A stretch of DNA of 64,000 nucleotides from positions 124,001 through 188,000 of the forward strand of contig NW_023501070.1 of the NCBI RefSeq assembly GCF_014066305.1, given 5' to 3'. Source of the DNA: Letharia columbiana. Taxonomy: Eukaryota; Ascomycota; Lecanoromycetes; Lecanorales; Parmeliaceae. The notes below the pieces were generated by a model. The model was not told the DNA's origin. It saw only the letters and a program-made list of their open reading frames with translations, and did not search any database. This document shows, piece by piece, positions 33,258-45,339 of this stretch; the stretch's first letter is position 1, and every line of letters starts with the position of its first letter. Both the position numbers and the translations under genes were made by a program.

Positions 33258-35517
33258 TTGGTTGGTTGAGGGGGCGGTGTTTTGGGGGGTTGGAGGGTGT
33301 GGGGATTCGTGGGGGGAGAGGACTGGGGTGTTAGCGGGATGGAGACGCAGGTAGAGGGATGCGAGCGAGGGGTACGGTCCCGTGTAGTGATGGTGATGGT
33401 AATAGTAATGATAATAGTAATGGCCAAACGACTTAAATGGATGAATCAGTGCATGCTTCTAAACTTGGGATAGCAGCGTGCATACTCCACTTTACTCGAC
33501 AACGACAGCTCTCCGTCGCCGCGCCCAGGTGGTTCTTCAAACACGATAGATATCCAAACTTCGCCGCTCCAATCCGATCGCAGCGATGGTTCGCCAGTGC
33601 CCTCTTTCGATGCATATGTACTACACAGCCGTGCGTAGGTGGACCTGCCCGTGGTCTATCTATATCCCTCGCTCTCTTTTGCCCGGCTACTCGACGCCAA
33701 CACGTCACGTTGTAACCTCCCTCCCTCCCTCCCTCTCTCTTTCAAGCGCCCCACTTGGTATTGCTCATCACCACCCAGCTCATCCACACAACGAGACCAC
33801 TTTCTTTCCCGTGCAACACGGATGCATGAACGGTGCATGGCTGCGGTAACTTTGTCAGGGATCGAGTCGGAGGTACCGTCGAGTCGTAAACATCAAATCC
33901 GGGACGCTGTTACTCCCGTCCTGTCCCGTATTGAGTGTTTCCATCATCGGTGGTGCGGGCGACGGGGTTTGCAGTTGGGTAGTTGGGTAGTTGGGAGGAA
34001 GGAAGGAAGGGAGTTCGCGAACGAGCGAACGGGCGGGCAAAAGAGGGAAAGGGTCCGGGTTTACCTACCCCTGCTCTTTAAGGCGTATAGCATCGCTGGA
34101 CTGGAATTGAGATTGCGGAAGAGTGAGCCCTGTCTCCTTGCCTGGACGAGTGAGTAGGCTGGGTATCGAGGGTAGCTTCGTGCCGTGCGCGCGGGGAATC
34201 CTTTTCGCCTTGGACATGGCGTGTGTGCTGCAAAGCGTATACGTGAGAGGGAACGGCGGCGTCACCGGTAAGGGGAGATGTATTCGATTCAGAAGGAAGT
34301 GTGTTGACGGGTTTGAGGGATGTGTTCGCGGTGCGCTGGGGTGATTGAAGACGAGGAATGGTGGAAGATTTGGGATTGGGGAGGAGTGATATTGTTATGC
34401 CGACATTGTCCGGAGATGCTAGCGTCTGTGGTGATATCGAAAGGTGCGGTCGATCGAAGGCGTGGGGGTTCCGGTACGACTTTCTGTGTTTCAAACAGCC
34501 TGCAGCTATGCCTCGATGATTTAAGAATCAGCCCAAAGCAAAGCAGGCGGCCACGAGGCTCGCGCCAAAGACGTCCAGTGTCGTGCCGTATTACAATGAG
34601 CGTGAAGGGCCATATATTGAAGGGTCCACGTCATTGCTACGGGCAATCTCTTGGGCGTGACCACGTTGGCTTCTCTGGGTCTATGGATGCAAGATGATGA
34701 GCTTCTCTTGGGGCACTCAATACGGACTGTTCGGCTCCGATGCCAGCTTCTGTCATGGAGACACACTAATTACTTCGCTGGAAGCAGGTCTCTGCGGATT
34801 ATCGTCTGGGGCCCCGGCCGTTGCTTGAACGAAAAGGATCTAATGTGACGGTCTCCCGTCTAAATGTTACGGTGCGCGGAATGCTTCCTGCTGTTGGACA
34901 TTTCTTCACCTTGGCAAATGTCCTTACTTCTACTCGTGACATTTCCATTAGTTCCTGCTTCTTGGACACTTCTCATTTCCCATCATGCAGAACTGAGGCT
35001 ATTCTTCGTCTCATTCTCTGATTGGGTTGGCCTTCAGAGACCTTCAGAGGTCCATCTGCCCTTGCTACTCGTTTCTTTAGCTCGATTCGACTTCTCTTTG
35101 TCATTGACAGTCCCTGTTTGCTATCTTTGGTATAGCTCATCTGTCTCTGAGCTATCCTTTGGGACATTCTAGATTCAGTTCACCTCTCCTCTCTCCGGCG
35201 CCACTTTGGTGCAGCGCTGCCTTTAGCGTACGGTTGATTGGTGCCAGCACGCAGGTGAGTCTCCCTGCACCCATTAAACCCCGTCAAAGTATTGTATGAA
35301 AGCTCACGAATAGATCAGATTTCTACTTTCGGATACTACTCGAATCAGATTCTTTCTTCTGCCGTTTGCATTCCTAGAATTATCCAACAACCTCTCACAG
35401 TTAGCTCGCGCTCATCTTACGTCCTCACACTTGCTCCCAGACACGCCTCTACAATTTCCACCCCTATATGTGTTACTGACCTACGCTGTGGCTTCTTACT
35501 CTGGCACGAAGGCCAAC
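33258..35517. other. no gene recognised
   Basis: This 2.3-kb stretch contains short simple repeats (ccctccctccctccc near 33720, gtagttgggtagttggg and gaaggaaggaagg near 33975-34010) and chance frames on both strands. No domain motif was found. The upstream part of the nuclease-like frame is open from 35431. Confidence 0.4.
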
Positions 35518-36840
35518 ATGTTCAGGCAACCTTTTGTGTCAATCCCAGGGAGCTTCGACGGCTCCAGTGGAATCTTGAAAAGGAAGCTCGTTGGGGAGGA
35601 CTTCGGATCAGCGACCACTTTCAATTCGACTATCGGAAAACGAAAGCGCTCAAAATACAATGAAGTTCCTCACCTTCCATCCACGCAGTACAGTAAATCG
35701 GAAAACTTACTTGAAGTCCGAGTGCTAGAGGATCCAGTATGGCCAGCTACTACGGCAGTCTACGTTTCAGGTCATGAGACACAGGCACTGAGCGATAGCG
35801 GGAAATTCGGTGTCTTGCCGTCCGATCAAGAAGCCAATGGCTGCTACAAGAAATCCCAACTCGACCTACGGCGCATGTGGCATGATCCTCCTGCACATCA
35901 CACCGCCGATGAAGATTCGGACAGCGCTACGCGAAAGACTACACGAAACCTCAAAACAGACTCTATGACCGTCGTGGAGCGGAAGCATTTCTTCATCCAT
36001 ACTCCAACTGAAGGCATGAAAGCAGCGACGAAGAAGTATCTCTCTGATATCTACCAGCTCCTGGACATGTCTGGATCGAATGACGACTGTCGACTGCATC
36101 CTACGCCACCACAGTGCAATGGGAAGCCTGTAAGGGCGATCCCCTTCGGTTTCAATTGGAGTGACGATCATGGGTTCCACAGGCTAACCGTCGATTGGGG
36201 GATTGTAGCTCTGGTCGTTCGCCAACAGCTGACAGATGACCAGATGGACGGGTTTATCAACAAATCCTGGCACCTAAGCCACCTCTGCGGCAATTGGACT
36301 TGCTGCAACTGGAGGCATTTTACGGTGGAGAGCGGGCCTATTAACTGCGGCCGCAATGGATGCTTCAACTTTCCTGTGAAGTGTACGCACAATCCTCCAT
36401 GCATGAAAGAAAAGAAGCGGCAACTGCTGGTTACAAACAATATACGCAGCGAAATCAGCAAGGCTATCACTTCGCTCGGTGGTATCCTCTCATACGAAGC
36501 TTTCCACGCACTTGCGGAGTACGATATCCGGTTGGTGGAATGCTTCTGGGAGAACAGCAAACGAGGGTTTTGCGCATTCTGTGGACGCTCTGATGACAAA
36601 GCCCACATCTGCTCGAGTCTGAGCTCTCTCGTTGACTGCAAAGTCATGCTAAGAGCTTTCAAGCAATGCGTTAAGCCCACATCGGAGGTGAGAGAAGCTA
36701 TCGGATACCTGGTCAAGATCAGGGAAGACTTGGAGAGAGGCAGTACAGTCAAGGACAAAACATTGACGGAATGGCTATTTAGTCCGGGAAGGTCAGACAA
36801 ATCTTTGGGTACTCAGCCCATTACGAATGACGCCAGCTAA
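35518..36840 (+). CDS. His-Cys-box (His-Me finger) nuclease-like zinc protein
   Basis: This single-exon protein is about 440 aa. Residues about 250-295 carry a dense zinc-binding block: SWHLSHLCGNWTCCNWRHF, then VESGPINCGRNGCF and KCTHNPPC. This matches the zinc-binding loop and His-Cys box known from I-PpoI-type homing endonucleases: a SHLC histidine, paired Cys-His metal sites, and Asn before the Arg-Asn. A second Cys/His cluster follows (FCAFCGRSDDKAHIC, then KQC). The N-terminal 230 residues are polar and probably disordered, with a basic KRKRSKYN. I chose the ATG at 35518 (ggccaacATG); the frame is open from 35431. No group I intron surrounds it, so it is free-standing. Whether it cuts DNA is unknown. 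It could be nuclear. Confidence 0.72.
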   Translation: MFRQPFVSIPGSFDGSSGILKRKLVGEDFGSATTFNSTIGKRKRSKYNEVPHLPSTQYSKSENLLEVRVLEDPVWPATTAVYVSGHETQALSDSGKFGVLPSDQEANGCYKKSQLDLRRMWHDPPAHHTADEDSDSATRKTTRNLKTDSMTVVERKHFFIHTPTEGMKAATKKYLSDIYQLLDMSGSNDDCRLHPTPPQCNGKPVRAIPFGFNWSDDHGFHRLTVDWGIVALVVRQQLTDDQMDGFINKSWHLSHLCGNWTCCNWRHFTVESGPINCGRNGCFNFPVKCTHNPPCMKEKKRQLLVTNNIRSEISKAITSLGGILSYEAFHALAEYDIRLVECFWENSKRGFCAFCGRSDDKAHICSSLSSLVDCKVMLRAFKQCVKPTSEVREAIGYLVKIREDLERGSTVKDKTLTEWLFSPGRSDKSLGTQPITNDAS

Positions 36841-38544
36841 CAAGAGTACAGATGCACAGAGCTAGAGCAGACGTCTCCGCCGCTAAAAAAGACGAGGGGA
36901 GAGCTGAGGAAGAAGCGCCCTGAGTTGCCTTCTTAGTGTCGGCAACCGGGAAATACTGCCGAGAACGTAGACCTACTCGATGAGGTATAAAATCCACACT
37001 TGAAGAGCCTACAGGCGACGAGGAGTGGATTGCAAGAGTTGAAGAAGTTTCGGAAAGTGCGAGGCAAAACTTGAATTGATATTTGGACTTACTAGTTAGT
37101 CGTGGAGGACTCCTAGGCTCACTCGTCTCACCTGGTATCGTTGCAATTGCGCTTTCTTGTCTTCGATTTCGTCTCTCAGCGTGTTTGATCGATGTCGAAA
37201 GCGGACATGGGCACGAGATGGCCAGCAAGTGACGGTGTCTATGCCGCGATGCAAAGGCACAATGCACTTTCTTGGCGATCCGTGCGTCCCTTGGGAAGTC
37301 TTGGAGAGACGTTCAATTTCCGGCGATGGAGATGACTTTATGATATTCAAGGATTTTTCGAAGATCAAGAGATGCAATCTTCTTCATCCATCATTGCGTG
37401 TTGAGTAATTACTATCTCTATGAAGAGAATCAACTCCACTTGTTCTTCTTGCACCATTTGGCGCTGCTCACTCACTCAGATGCTCTACGTCTGTTTGTAC
37501 GTCTCTTCTTCTGCAGAAAAACCCCCCTCCACTCTACTACATTTTGCGTAGTAACCTCCGCGCTCTATAATTTTCTGGAGTAGTGCCCCCACATTCGACA
37601 TCATAGATGTCATTACGCCCAAGGATAAAGGGAACAATTTGTCTCTCTTTCCTCATAAGTTTTTTCTGCACAAACGCACCTCTTTCATCTTCTATGCTTA
37701 CCAAACAGCGTTCAAGTCGCTGCACCTCTCGAATTCTCTTCTCACGGGTAAACAAACGCGCTTTCATGTTTCTATACTTGATATACTACACATACCACTC
37801 GTAACACGTAGGTATGCTAACACCTTTGTCATTATCATGCCTGAGATACTGTTCGCTCTGGCAGCAAAGTCTTACAAGCGCTAAAGCACGATCTGGCTGA
37901 GACTGTAGAAGTAAAGTGTACGCTGTATACTCTTTGATAATGTTGGCATTGCAGAGTCGCCATCTTCAATCGTTCGTATAGAGACAACTGACACGTCTTT
38001 GCCGGCGGTGGGCGCTCGGCACAGCTCTTTTTGATATGGTAGTTGCAACACGCCTATCTGTGTAGAAGGGGCGATCAAGCATGATGATGGGAAAATGGGT
38101 CGAAGGTCCAAACGTATATACATGCGAGAGCACCGCCGAGTCCTTCCTTAGTAGTTCCTCTTATAGTAATCCATCGTGGCACCAAATCTCTTTCAAGCGC
38201 GTAAATAGCGCGAGTCCAAACGTAGACTAGCGTTGTATTAGGCTTGGGCGGTTCAACGTGAGACGCTCACTCTGCCTCCTTCCCAAACTTCAAACAGCCA
38301 AATTCACACTGCACCTACCAAGAATGATGCTTATGCTCCTTCTACTCAGATGATTTAGATGAAGCCATCCGCAATCAAAGACCACCACATTTGATCCTCG
38401 CGGCTCCTCTCATTCGGCCTCAGTCCTTCACGCCCAATCTCAGTCACTTTCCAAATTTGCCGCCAATACCCTCGGATCCGCAAAAAATCGCCGAAGAGTT
38501 CACCCTGATTAAAAAATCGACAAACCCCTTCCTGAACCAACTCT
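36841..38544. other. no confident gene
   Basis: Short frames only. A minus-strand frame near 37100-37380 (GIDTVTCWPSRAHVRFRH, then EIEDKKAQLQRYQ) is protein-like but has no partner exons that I can join. I see no RNA gene or repeat. Confidence 0.35.
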
Positions 38545-39960
38545 ATGGAGACCATTACCAACTTTCTCTCAAATTCCCTCTTTCGGTACCCACGGCGGAA
38601 GACCCCAGAAGTGATAGGCCTCCACATAACGATGTCACCAGCATGCTCTCATGCCGTGGGGCTGCCTGAAATTGTGGCTGCTATTCTGGAGCAGCTGGAC
38701 AATGCCAAAGCTCTGTTCGCAGCTCTGCAGGTCAATAAGCTGTGGGCAGATGAAGCCACGACACTGCTATGGCGTGTGGACCCTCCAATTCTGGCTCTCG
38801 CCCGCATCGAAGACGCCGAAAGGCTCCAATACTACGCAGACAAGATATCGTCCCTGTATCTTCGGTACTTTGAGAATGAGGATGATGCATACAAAAATCA
38901 AATGAAGTTACGGTCCCTACGGTTTCCACGCTTGAACCGATTACGGACGGAACAACCGGGCGGCAAGGACGAGCAAGTATTCTTGAAATACCTACAGCCC
39001 AACTTACGGACGTTTGAACCATGCGGATTGCCCATGTCAAAGTTCTTAATGGAGCAGATACAAGAACGATGTCCTGCTCTTCGAAGTCTGTGGATAGACA
39101 ACCAGCACGGCCGGTGTACCACAGATGACCTTCTGCAATTCTTGAATGGTATGCCTTCTCTGACAAGTATTTGTCTTATTGACAGCAGGGAAGAGATCAT
39201 ATCTGACGAGGTGTTTGTTCACCTCGCTTCACGACCAAATCTGGCCGCACTCTGCTTATACCCAGTTCTGAAGCTGAGCTTCATCAACGGGATGCAAGAT
39301 ATGGTAGACCAGCCGTTGCCCGAGCTTGTCTACCTGCGATGCTGGTCGGAGAGCAAAGCCTTCAGTCAACTCAGCCATTATCTAACCAGCCTCACGGATT
39401 TGGACCTGCGCTTGGTTGACGCCGCTAGCAAGACAGTATTCGACATCTGCTCATGTACCAGTCTCGTCAATCTTTCGCTTGACTTTGATTACCCTCACTT
39501 TGATGCGAAGTCTAACTTTCCCCCAGAATGTCTCCTCGCACTTGCCAAAAGCTGCCCACAATTGCAAGATCTCAAAGTGATGCACAGTCGGCTTTGCGAA
39601 GTGGATGGTGGTGATACCACCAATATCACCGACGACGTAATTCAAGACTTCGTAACCTTGCTTCCCGGATTGAGCTGCCTCAACCTCACACCCAAAACAA
39701 GTCTTACGTACCGAGCATTAGAAATCCTTGGAAATGGTTGCGCCAATTTGAAAGAATGTCGTTTTGAAGGGAAGTCTTTCAACCTGCGGCTACTTGAAAG
39801 TAATGGTCCTGTGCTTTTTCCGCAGCTTGAGTTCCTAGCGCTCAAGCCTACCGAAGAAGGCCTTTCAGCAGCTATGGCTATAGAGAGATTTCTCCACCAT
39901 GCACCACGCATAAATGTGTTGGCACTTGCAAATTCGCATTGGGACGCTAGAGACGCATGA
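38545..39960 (+). CDS. F-box/leucine-rich protein
   Basis: This single-exon protein is 471 aa from the first ATG, or about 442 aa from MSPACSH at 38632. The F-box-like N-terminus is VGLPEIVAAILEQLDN followed by FAALQVNKLWADEATTLLW (about residues 38-75). The rest has leucine-rich units typical of substrate receptors: CPALRSLWIDN, MPSLTSICLID, RPNLAALCLYP, LTSLTDLDLRL, CTSLVNLSLDF, CPQLQDLKVMH, LPGLSCLNLTP, CANLKECRFEG and FPQLEFLALKP. It probably acts as an SCF ubiquitin-ligase receptor. Unlike the two F-box genes at 8.5-12.5 kb, it has regular leucine-rich spacing and lies on the plus strand, so it is a different subfamily. No disruption is seen. Confidence 0.85.
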   Translation: METITNFLSNSLFRYPRRKTPEVIGLHITMSPACSHAVGLPEIVAAILEQLDNAKALFAALQVNKLWADEATTLLWRVDPPILALARIEDAERLQYYADKISSLYLRYFENEDDAYKNQMKLRSLRFPRLNRLRTEQPGGKDEQVFLKYLQPNLRTFEPCGLPMSKFLMEQIQERCPALRSLWIDNQHGRCTTDDLLQFLNGMPSLTSICLIDSREEIISDEVFVHLASRPNLAALCLYPVLKLSFINGMQDMVDQPLPELVYLRCWSESKAFSQLSHYLTSLTDLDLRLVDAASKTVFDICSCTSLVNLSLDFDYPHFDAKSNFPPECLLALAKSCPQLQDLKVMHSRLCEVDGGDTTNITDDVIQDFVTLLPGLSCLNLTPKTSLTYRALEILGNGCANLKECRFEGKSFNLRLLESNGPVLFPQLEFLALKPTEEGLSAAMAIERFLHHAPRINVLALANSHWDARDA

Positions 39961-40760
39961 GAGAATACAACATTTGGAGCGCCAGGACGATACCAGGTCT
40001 CTCGTTCAACTCGCATGGTGAGCATGAGACACTTGGAGACGCAGGTGAGATAAATTGAGCTGCTACAACAGCAGGATGTCAGATTTGGGAATCAGTGAAG
40101 GGCTTGGATCTGCAGGATCGAGGAAAATTCTTCAATACGTGGATTTATTTTAAGCATGTCATGCGGAAGAACAGACGGAGGTACACGGCTAGCAAGGCCT
40201 GAGACCTCAACCATGTACCATTTCAAGCTTGCGAAAGACGCAATTTCTTATCCAAGGGTTGAAGTCATCGGGCAGTGGTCGATTTGGATTTAGTCTTTAT
40301 GTCCACCTGGTTTTGGCCAATTTACGCACATTCCAGCACTCTACCACCAACTAGATCTGACAACTCGCCTATCCTATCTCTTCACTTGGACCTCCGACAC
40401 GATCGCCGACCATACTGATTTCCATATAGCTCTCATTGAACCTCGGTCACCTCTCGTCCTCAAGTGCATCCAGCTCTTTCACGAAGCGAACGTCATAGAT
40501 GCTTAGGATGGAAGGGTTCTGCTGAATGTATCCGCTGGGATAGCGTTTGTAGCGCCTGCTGATATGGTGGTGGGGAGTCACTCTTTGGCCGGAGTGAACT
40601 GGACGGCGTGAACATGAGTTTGGTGAGAGAATCTAGAGAGCGATGTCCATGGTTATGGTCATGGTAATGGCGTCAGGGTTGGTGGGAGGGTTCTGGATTA
40701 TGAACCAAGCACAGGAGACAATAGAACCTGGTGGTCAATCAAAAAAACTCTGAATGTATT
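39961..40760. other. no gene recognised; left flank of the retroelement
   Basis: No coding pattern is seen. It changes abruptly to the A repeat of the retroelement at about 40761. Confidence 0.45.
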
Positions 40761-40961
40761 CGCAACAGTGGGACTGTGGGTTAGTGGGTCCATTATGAGG
40801 CCATAGCGTTGGTGGCTATTGGTACCCTTGTTGGTACCCCTGTTGGTACCCCGGCAAGGGGTTGGGGACAGGTGTCCAGTACGAGCTATATAGCCACCTG
40901 TTTTGCATTTGTCAACGGCTCTTTATTCGATTTCGTCTCTGTCAGAGCTATATTATTTTTC
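40761..40961 (+). repeat. A1 repeat of the retroelement
   Basis: It runs from cgcaacagtgggactgtggg to about cagagctatattatttttc. It contains three near-copies of ttggtacccc followed by ggcaaggggttggg. It matches A2 at 45062-45277 over about 200 bp, then diverges into the interior. Confidence 0.85.
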
Positions 40962-41979
40962 TTCTTCTTTTCGTAGTTGAGTCTATATATATTAGTCTTT
41001 ATTCAACTATTATAAATATACTCTATACTCTTATATACTTTATAATAGCTCCCGCTACTACTACCAGGTCCAAAAAGCGGCTATACGAGTTACACCCGTC
41101 TTTAAGATTACTAAAAAGATCTTTAACGCCGCTAATAAAGCCTTTAAGGCCCTTAAGGCTAAAAAGGCTATTAAGGCTAAAATATTTTCCTCCGCGACGA
41201 GATCGTTATACCTGGAACGCTATCGAGGATTATTACTTCGGACGAGATCGATAAAACGCCTTCGCCTATTAGAGGGCCTAAAGTAGATCTTACGGAATTA
41301 ATAGTCTAGCTATTTAAGATCTAAGAGGAGCGAAATTACCGCTATCGTTATAAGGGTCGGGTTTATAAGTCACGTTGTTATTACTACCGCCACAGCCGTA
41401 ATTATCGTTATCGTCACTCGGATATATTGGATTTAAACTCGTTTAACTCTAAGTCGGATTAGAAGGAAAGAAGAGAGATTTTATTTCGTTATTTAAAAGG
41501 TAAGAAGCCCTTTCTTAGTATTACTAAAAGATTTCGAAGTATAAACGTTAAGTACTTTAAGTAAATCTTCTTCGGAACTTTTAAGACTAAAAACTTCGCT
41601 AAGCTGGCTTATATATATACTATCTCGATTAAAGAGGATAAGAATATTAATAGCTATAATTATATAATATATTACTTTCTTATATACTCGATAGCCGTCG
41701 GTCGCTTTATTTATATAAGCGTAAAGAAAGACTTAAATAAGATTCTTTATATGTATACTATTCGCCTATTACGGCTGCCCCTTACCTATAAATTTAACTT
41801 TATCCTCGCTTACCATCTCGTCTTTATTACTATACGCATTTAGGGTGATTAAGACGATCTTAAGGTCTAGAAAGCGAACGATTAGAGCTATAAGGACCTT
41901 CTCGTGCCCAGAGGGACTTATACAGGTAATAGCAAGCCAAATGCCGGTGCGCCTAGCCTCAATAAGCTCGTTGCAGTTA

Positions 41980-42090
41980 GAGAACCTATAATTTGCAGAA
42001 ATTTTAATAGAGGTAGCTGTTTTCGCGAGCGCTACCTCTACTTATATATCTATTCGATCTATTAATAAAATTACTCGTTAGATAAGTACT
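41980..42090 (+). pseudogene. Cys/His-rich gag-like segment, remnant
   Basis: One frame reads ICRNFNRGSCFRERYLY then IYSINKI. Reversing C-to-T changes would restore the Cys and His of the CRNFNRGxC motif common upstream of reverse transcriptase in such elements. Confidence 0.55.
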
Positions 42091-42329
42091 TTAAAGTCTA
42101 TAACTCAGCGGTGAGTACCTTCAATTAATTGCTACTGGGTAATCGTATTATCAGGCTAGAATAACTCCTAAGGTACTCGTAGGTACTATGGTCGCTATAG
42201 TGCATATCTAAGGGGTTCTTGTACGCGCTATACAACCTACTAGACCCGGATTTGCCCTACTAAGAATTGTTAATAATTGATAATTGATTTAAATGGTTAA
42301 ACGATTACCCGGATTTAATATTTGCTAAA

Positions 42330-43330
42330 ACTATTTCGGCTATTCTTCGAAAGGGCGCTAAGATAGGTTTTCGAGGCCCTATCTTAATCTATTATAATTA
42401 AAATCATTTATCAGCACGTTAAGCACTCTAAATACTATTAGCGAACCTTTAAAAATAGCTTTAATAGTATCGCTTAACCGAGGTTAACTCTTAAAACGAG
42501 CCCTATTACGTCTATTCGCCACTCGAATTAATATCGAAATACGATAAAGGTTGGAGACGGATTTATAACCTCTTATTCCTATATAGCTACTTAATTAATA
42601 ACGATATTTAGGCGGAGTAGGGCGTATTAGAATATATTATATACGATAACGTAGTAGTAATATTACTATAGAAAGGCCTAAGGGCCTAATTCGTTAAAAG
42701 AGATCTTAGAGACGTCTTTAGATATATACTCGTCGCTATATCGAATTAATAGCTACTTGATTTCAACTGCGATAAACGCTATTGGAAAGAACGATACCTA
42801 TTATTCGAACTACGTATATCACTATTTCTATTCGATCTCTTCGTAAAGGCCCTTATTTAAATCTTAATCGCTATTCTTCTATAAGAAGTAGTGCTTTATT
42901 ACTTAAACGATTTCTTCGTAATTCTTTTTATTAAGTGATAACGTAGCTGTATACGCGTAGTAGTTCGATCAGCTATATAGCGAATTAAGCCTTCGGATTA
43001 ATTATATAAAGAATATAATGGGTTTTATAGCCGAGTTCTTAGGAATCGAATTCGATAGCATTTGTATATAGGCGAGACTCCTCTCGGATAAGCTAACTAA
43101 AGTAAGAACTACGGTTAAAAACCTTCTAAAAAGGGCAACTATCTTATATCAAAAGCTTAAGTTAATAATCGACTTTCTCTCTTTCGCTGCCAAAGTCGTG
43201 ATTCCAGGAAGAGTATTCTTAAGGCGACTTTTTGATGCCCTTCGAAGGCCTGCGATGATTGTATGAATTATAGGCGACATAAGGGCAGACTTACTATGGT
43301 GAGACACCTTTCTAAAGTACTGGAATGGCG
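42330..43330 (+). pseudogene. reverse transcriptase remnant
   Basis: In order and broken by stops: KGAKIGFRGPILI, FDLFVKALI, VLYYLNDFFVIL (the active-site box with Asn for the first Asp, a G-to-A change), FLGIEFDSI, then IDFLSFAAKVVIPGR and FLRRLFDALRR. This order, with the FLSFAAKVVIPGR thumb segment, is that of the reverse transcriptase in fungal DIRS/Ngaro-like elements. RNase H beyond it is not readable. Confidence 0.75.
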
Positions 43331-44279
43331 TCGCCTTAATACGCCACGTCGATAGTCGAGTTATGTAGCATATATGAACCGATATATCTGGAAAATTCGG
43401 TATGGGAAGTTATATTCTCGATTATCTCGATCATATCCAATTAATTTAACTTAAAAACGTTTTTAGCATTAAAATATCTATACGTTATCGTTCTAAAGAT
43501 ATATAATTTAAAGAAATGAAGGCTATTTATTACGCGATGAAATTGTGGCTATAATAGTTACGAGGATCTCGCTTAATTCTCTACTACGATAACGACGTAT
43601 ACGTTAATAGATTATATAAATTCTCTATATACGAGTTAGTTATAGCTTTATTACGCGATATAGCTATACTAGTAGCTATTTACGATATTATAATAATATT
43701 TATTTAAATATCTACGAAGGCTAACTAGCTAGTCGATAATCTATTACGTTTTTAGTACTAAAAATTGCTAACGTATATTCACAGCTGAAAGGTCTTATAT
43801 CTCCGCTGAAATAGGGCGGGACTTATTAGAATATTGATATAATTAGACCGCCTACCTCGAGAGACCGCGCGACTTCTCTGATGGGGGCTTGCTATTAAAA
43901 TTAGGAAGATATATACGACTCTAATAAGATTCTATACGACCTATTGCGCATTTATAAAGATTCAATCTCCCTTTCTAGTAACTATAAATATTCTTACGAA
44001 CTAAATTGTTAATCTAAGCACTCGTCGCGTTAAGTCGAAGTCTATAAAGATATACCTTATCGGTTTTAAATCAGCTTATGTGAATATAGGGTTTGATAAT
44101 CTCTTAGTTTTTTATTACTTTTAATTATAACGTATTATTATAGATAGTTAACGTCTTCGTGACGAAGCTAATATAAAGAAAAGGCGTTTAATTATTAAGA
44201 ATCTATTACTTTAAATTCTTTCTTATTTTAATAAGTTAATCTATATTAAGATAACTCTATATATCTTCTTTTATCTTAT

Positions 44280-44770
44280 CTTCGCGATATTTCTATGTAT
44301 AGGTAAGTTTACTTATAGTAAGCGAGACCTTTAATAAAAGGACTTCGGCGAATGATTTCTTATATATCGCTCGGTGAGGCTATTCGATAATTACTTGAAA
44401 CTTATACTTTCAATATTCAAAATGGACCTATTTCGCCGTAAAATTATACTTACGATAGCTGTATTAGGCGATGACGTATGCGTAGTTAAAGCCTTATATT
44501 ACCTCTTTAGATAGAAGGCTTTATTTAATACGCCGCTATTTTAGTTAAGAGACTTCTTCTTTACTAGAAACGTCGTTATTAGTAATCTTCGCGAGGTGCT
44601 AACGTTACTTAATATTAAGGGCTATTATTTAGGCTATTCCTTTCGTAGGAAGGCTATAACATTAGTATATAACGCCGGCTTTAGCAATAACGAGATCTAA
44701 TTGCTAGGTCGTTAGAAGTTAGATTTTTATCGCCTATACATCGTCACTTATCTAGCCTATATATTTAGAG
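44280..44770 (+). pseudogene. tyrosine recombinase (YR) remnant
   Basis: Readable pieces in order: KFTYSKRDL, FLIYRSVRLFDNYLKLIL, KMDLFRRKIILTIAVLGDD, VCVVKALYYLF, FNTPLF, FTRNVVISNLREVLTLLNI, YSFRRKAITLVYNAGFSNNE, LLGR, FYRLYI. The catalytic His-x-x-Arg box appears as Tyr-Ser-Phe-Arg; a C-to-T change in a His codon explains it. The final Tyr candidate is in YRLYI. This identifies the element as YR-encoding rather than an LTR element with a DDE integrase. Confidence 0.78.
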
Positions 44771-44900
44771 TATTACTACGGTACTAGCATCTTTTAGCCC
44801 GTTCGCGCTAGTATTATCGATCTTTACTACTTACTGCGATAAATATTGTTAAGAGTTCTTCTCGAGACCTTTACTCTCTTAAACGACGTCTTGGGTTTAA

Positions 44901-45060
44901 GGTTTTTCTAGCGCTAAGGAGTCTTTTTCGGGCTATCTACTTAGTTTAAATGTCTAAAAAGCTCTTAGCTACCTTAGTGTTGGATATACCTAAATATATA
45001 TCTATATATCTACTTTATATGCGTTGTTTTCTATATAGTCTCACTGTTTGCGAGTATTAA
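44901..45060 (+). repeat. B1 repeat of the retroelement
   Basis: It runs from ggtttttctagcgctaagga to tcactgtttgcgagtattaa and abuts A2. It matches B2 but carries extra T and A where B2 has C and G (gctaccttagtgttggatat against gctgccccagtgttggatat). Confidence 0.82.
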
Positions 45061-45061
45061 T

Positions 45062-45277
45062 CGCAATAGTGAGTTGTGGGTTAGTGGGTCTATTATAAGG
45101 CTATAGCGTTGGTGGCTATTTGATTAGCCGTTCGTGTTGGTACCCTTATTGATACCCCTATTAGTACCCCGGCAAGGGGTTAGGGATAGGTGTCTAGTAC
45201 GAGCTATATAGCCACCTGTTTTTATCTATTAACGGCTCTTCATTCGATTTCGTCTCTGTCGAGCCATATTATTTTTC
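45062..45277 (+). repeat. A2 repeat of the retroelement
   Basis: It begins cgcaatagtgagttgtgggt and ends near gagccatattatttttctc. It is the full partner of A1, including the three ttggtaccc-like units, with T-for-C changes in two of them. Confidence 0.85.
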
Positions 45278-45339
45278 TCTCACCCACCTACACCTATATA
45301 TAGCCTCATTTCACTTTAGGGTATATCGCTTAGATATGG

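Noticed and set aside
36168..36800. Minus-strand open frame of 210 codons opposite the His-Cys-box gene
   Set aside because: It is the shadow of the plus-strand frame, which has the clear zinc motifs; the antisense protein has none.
40862..41254. Plus-strand frame of 130 codons at the left end of the retroelement
   Set aside because: It lies in repeat A1 and AT-rich interior; hydrophobic stretches come from TA-rich sequence.
40961..44900. AT-rich island as a centromere or mitochondrial insertion
   Set aside because: Recognisable reverse transcriptase and recombinase fragments and bounding repeats identify a RIP-mutated element instead.
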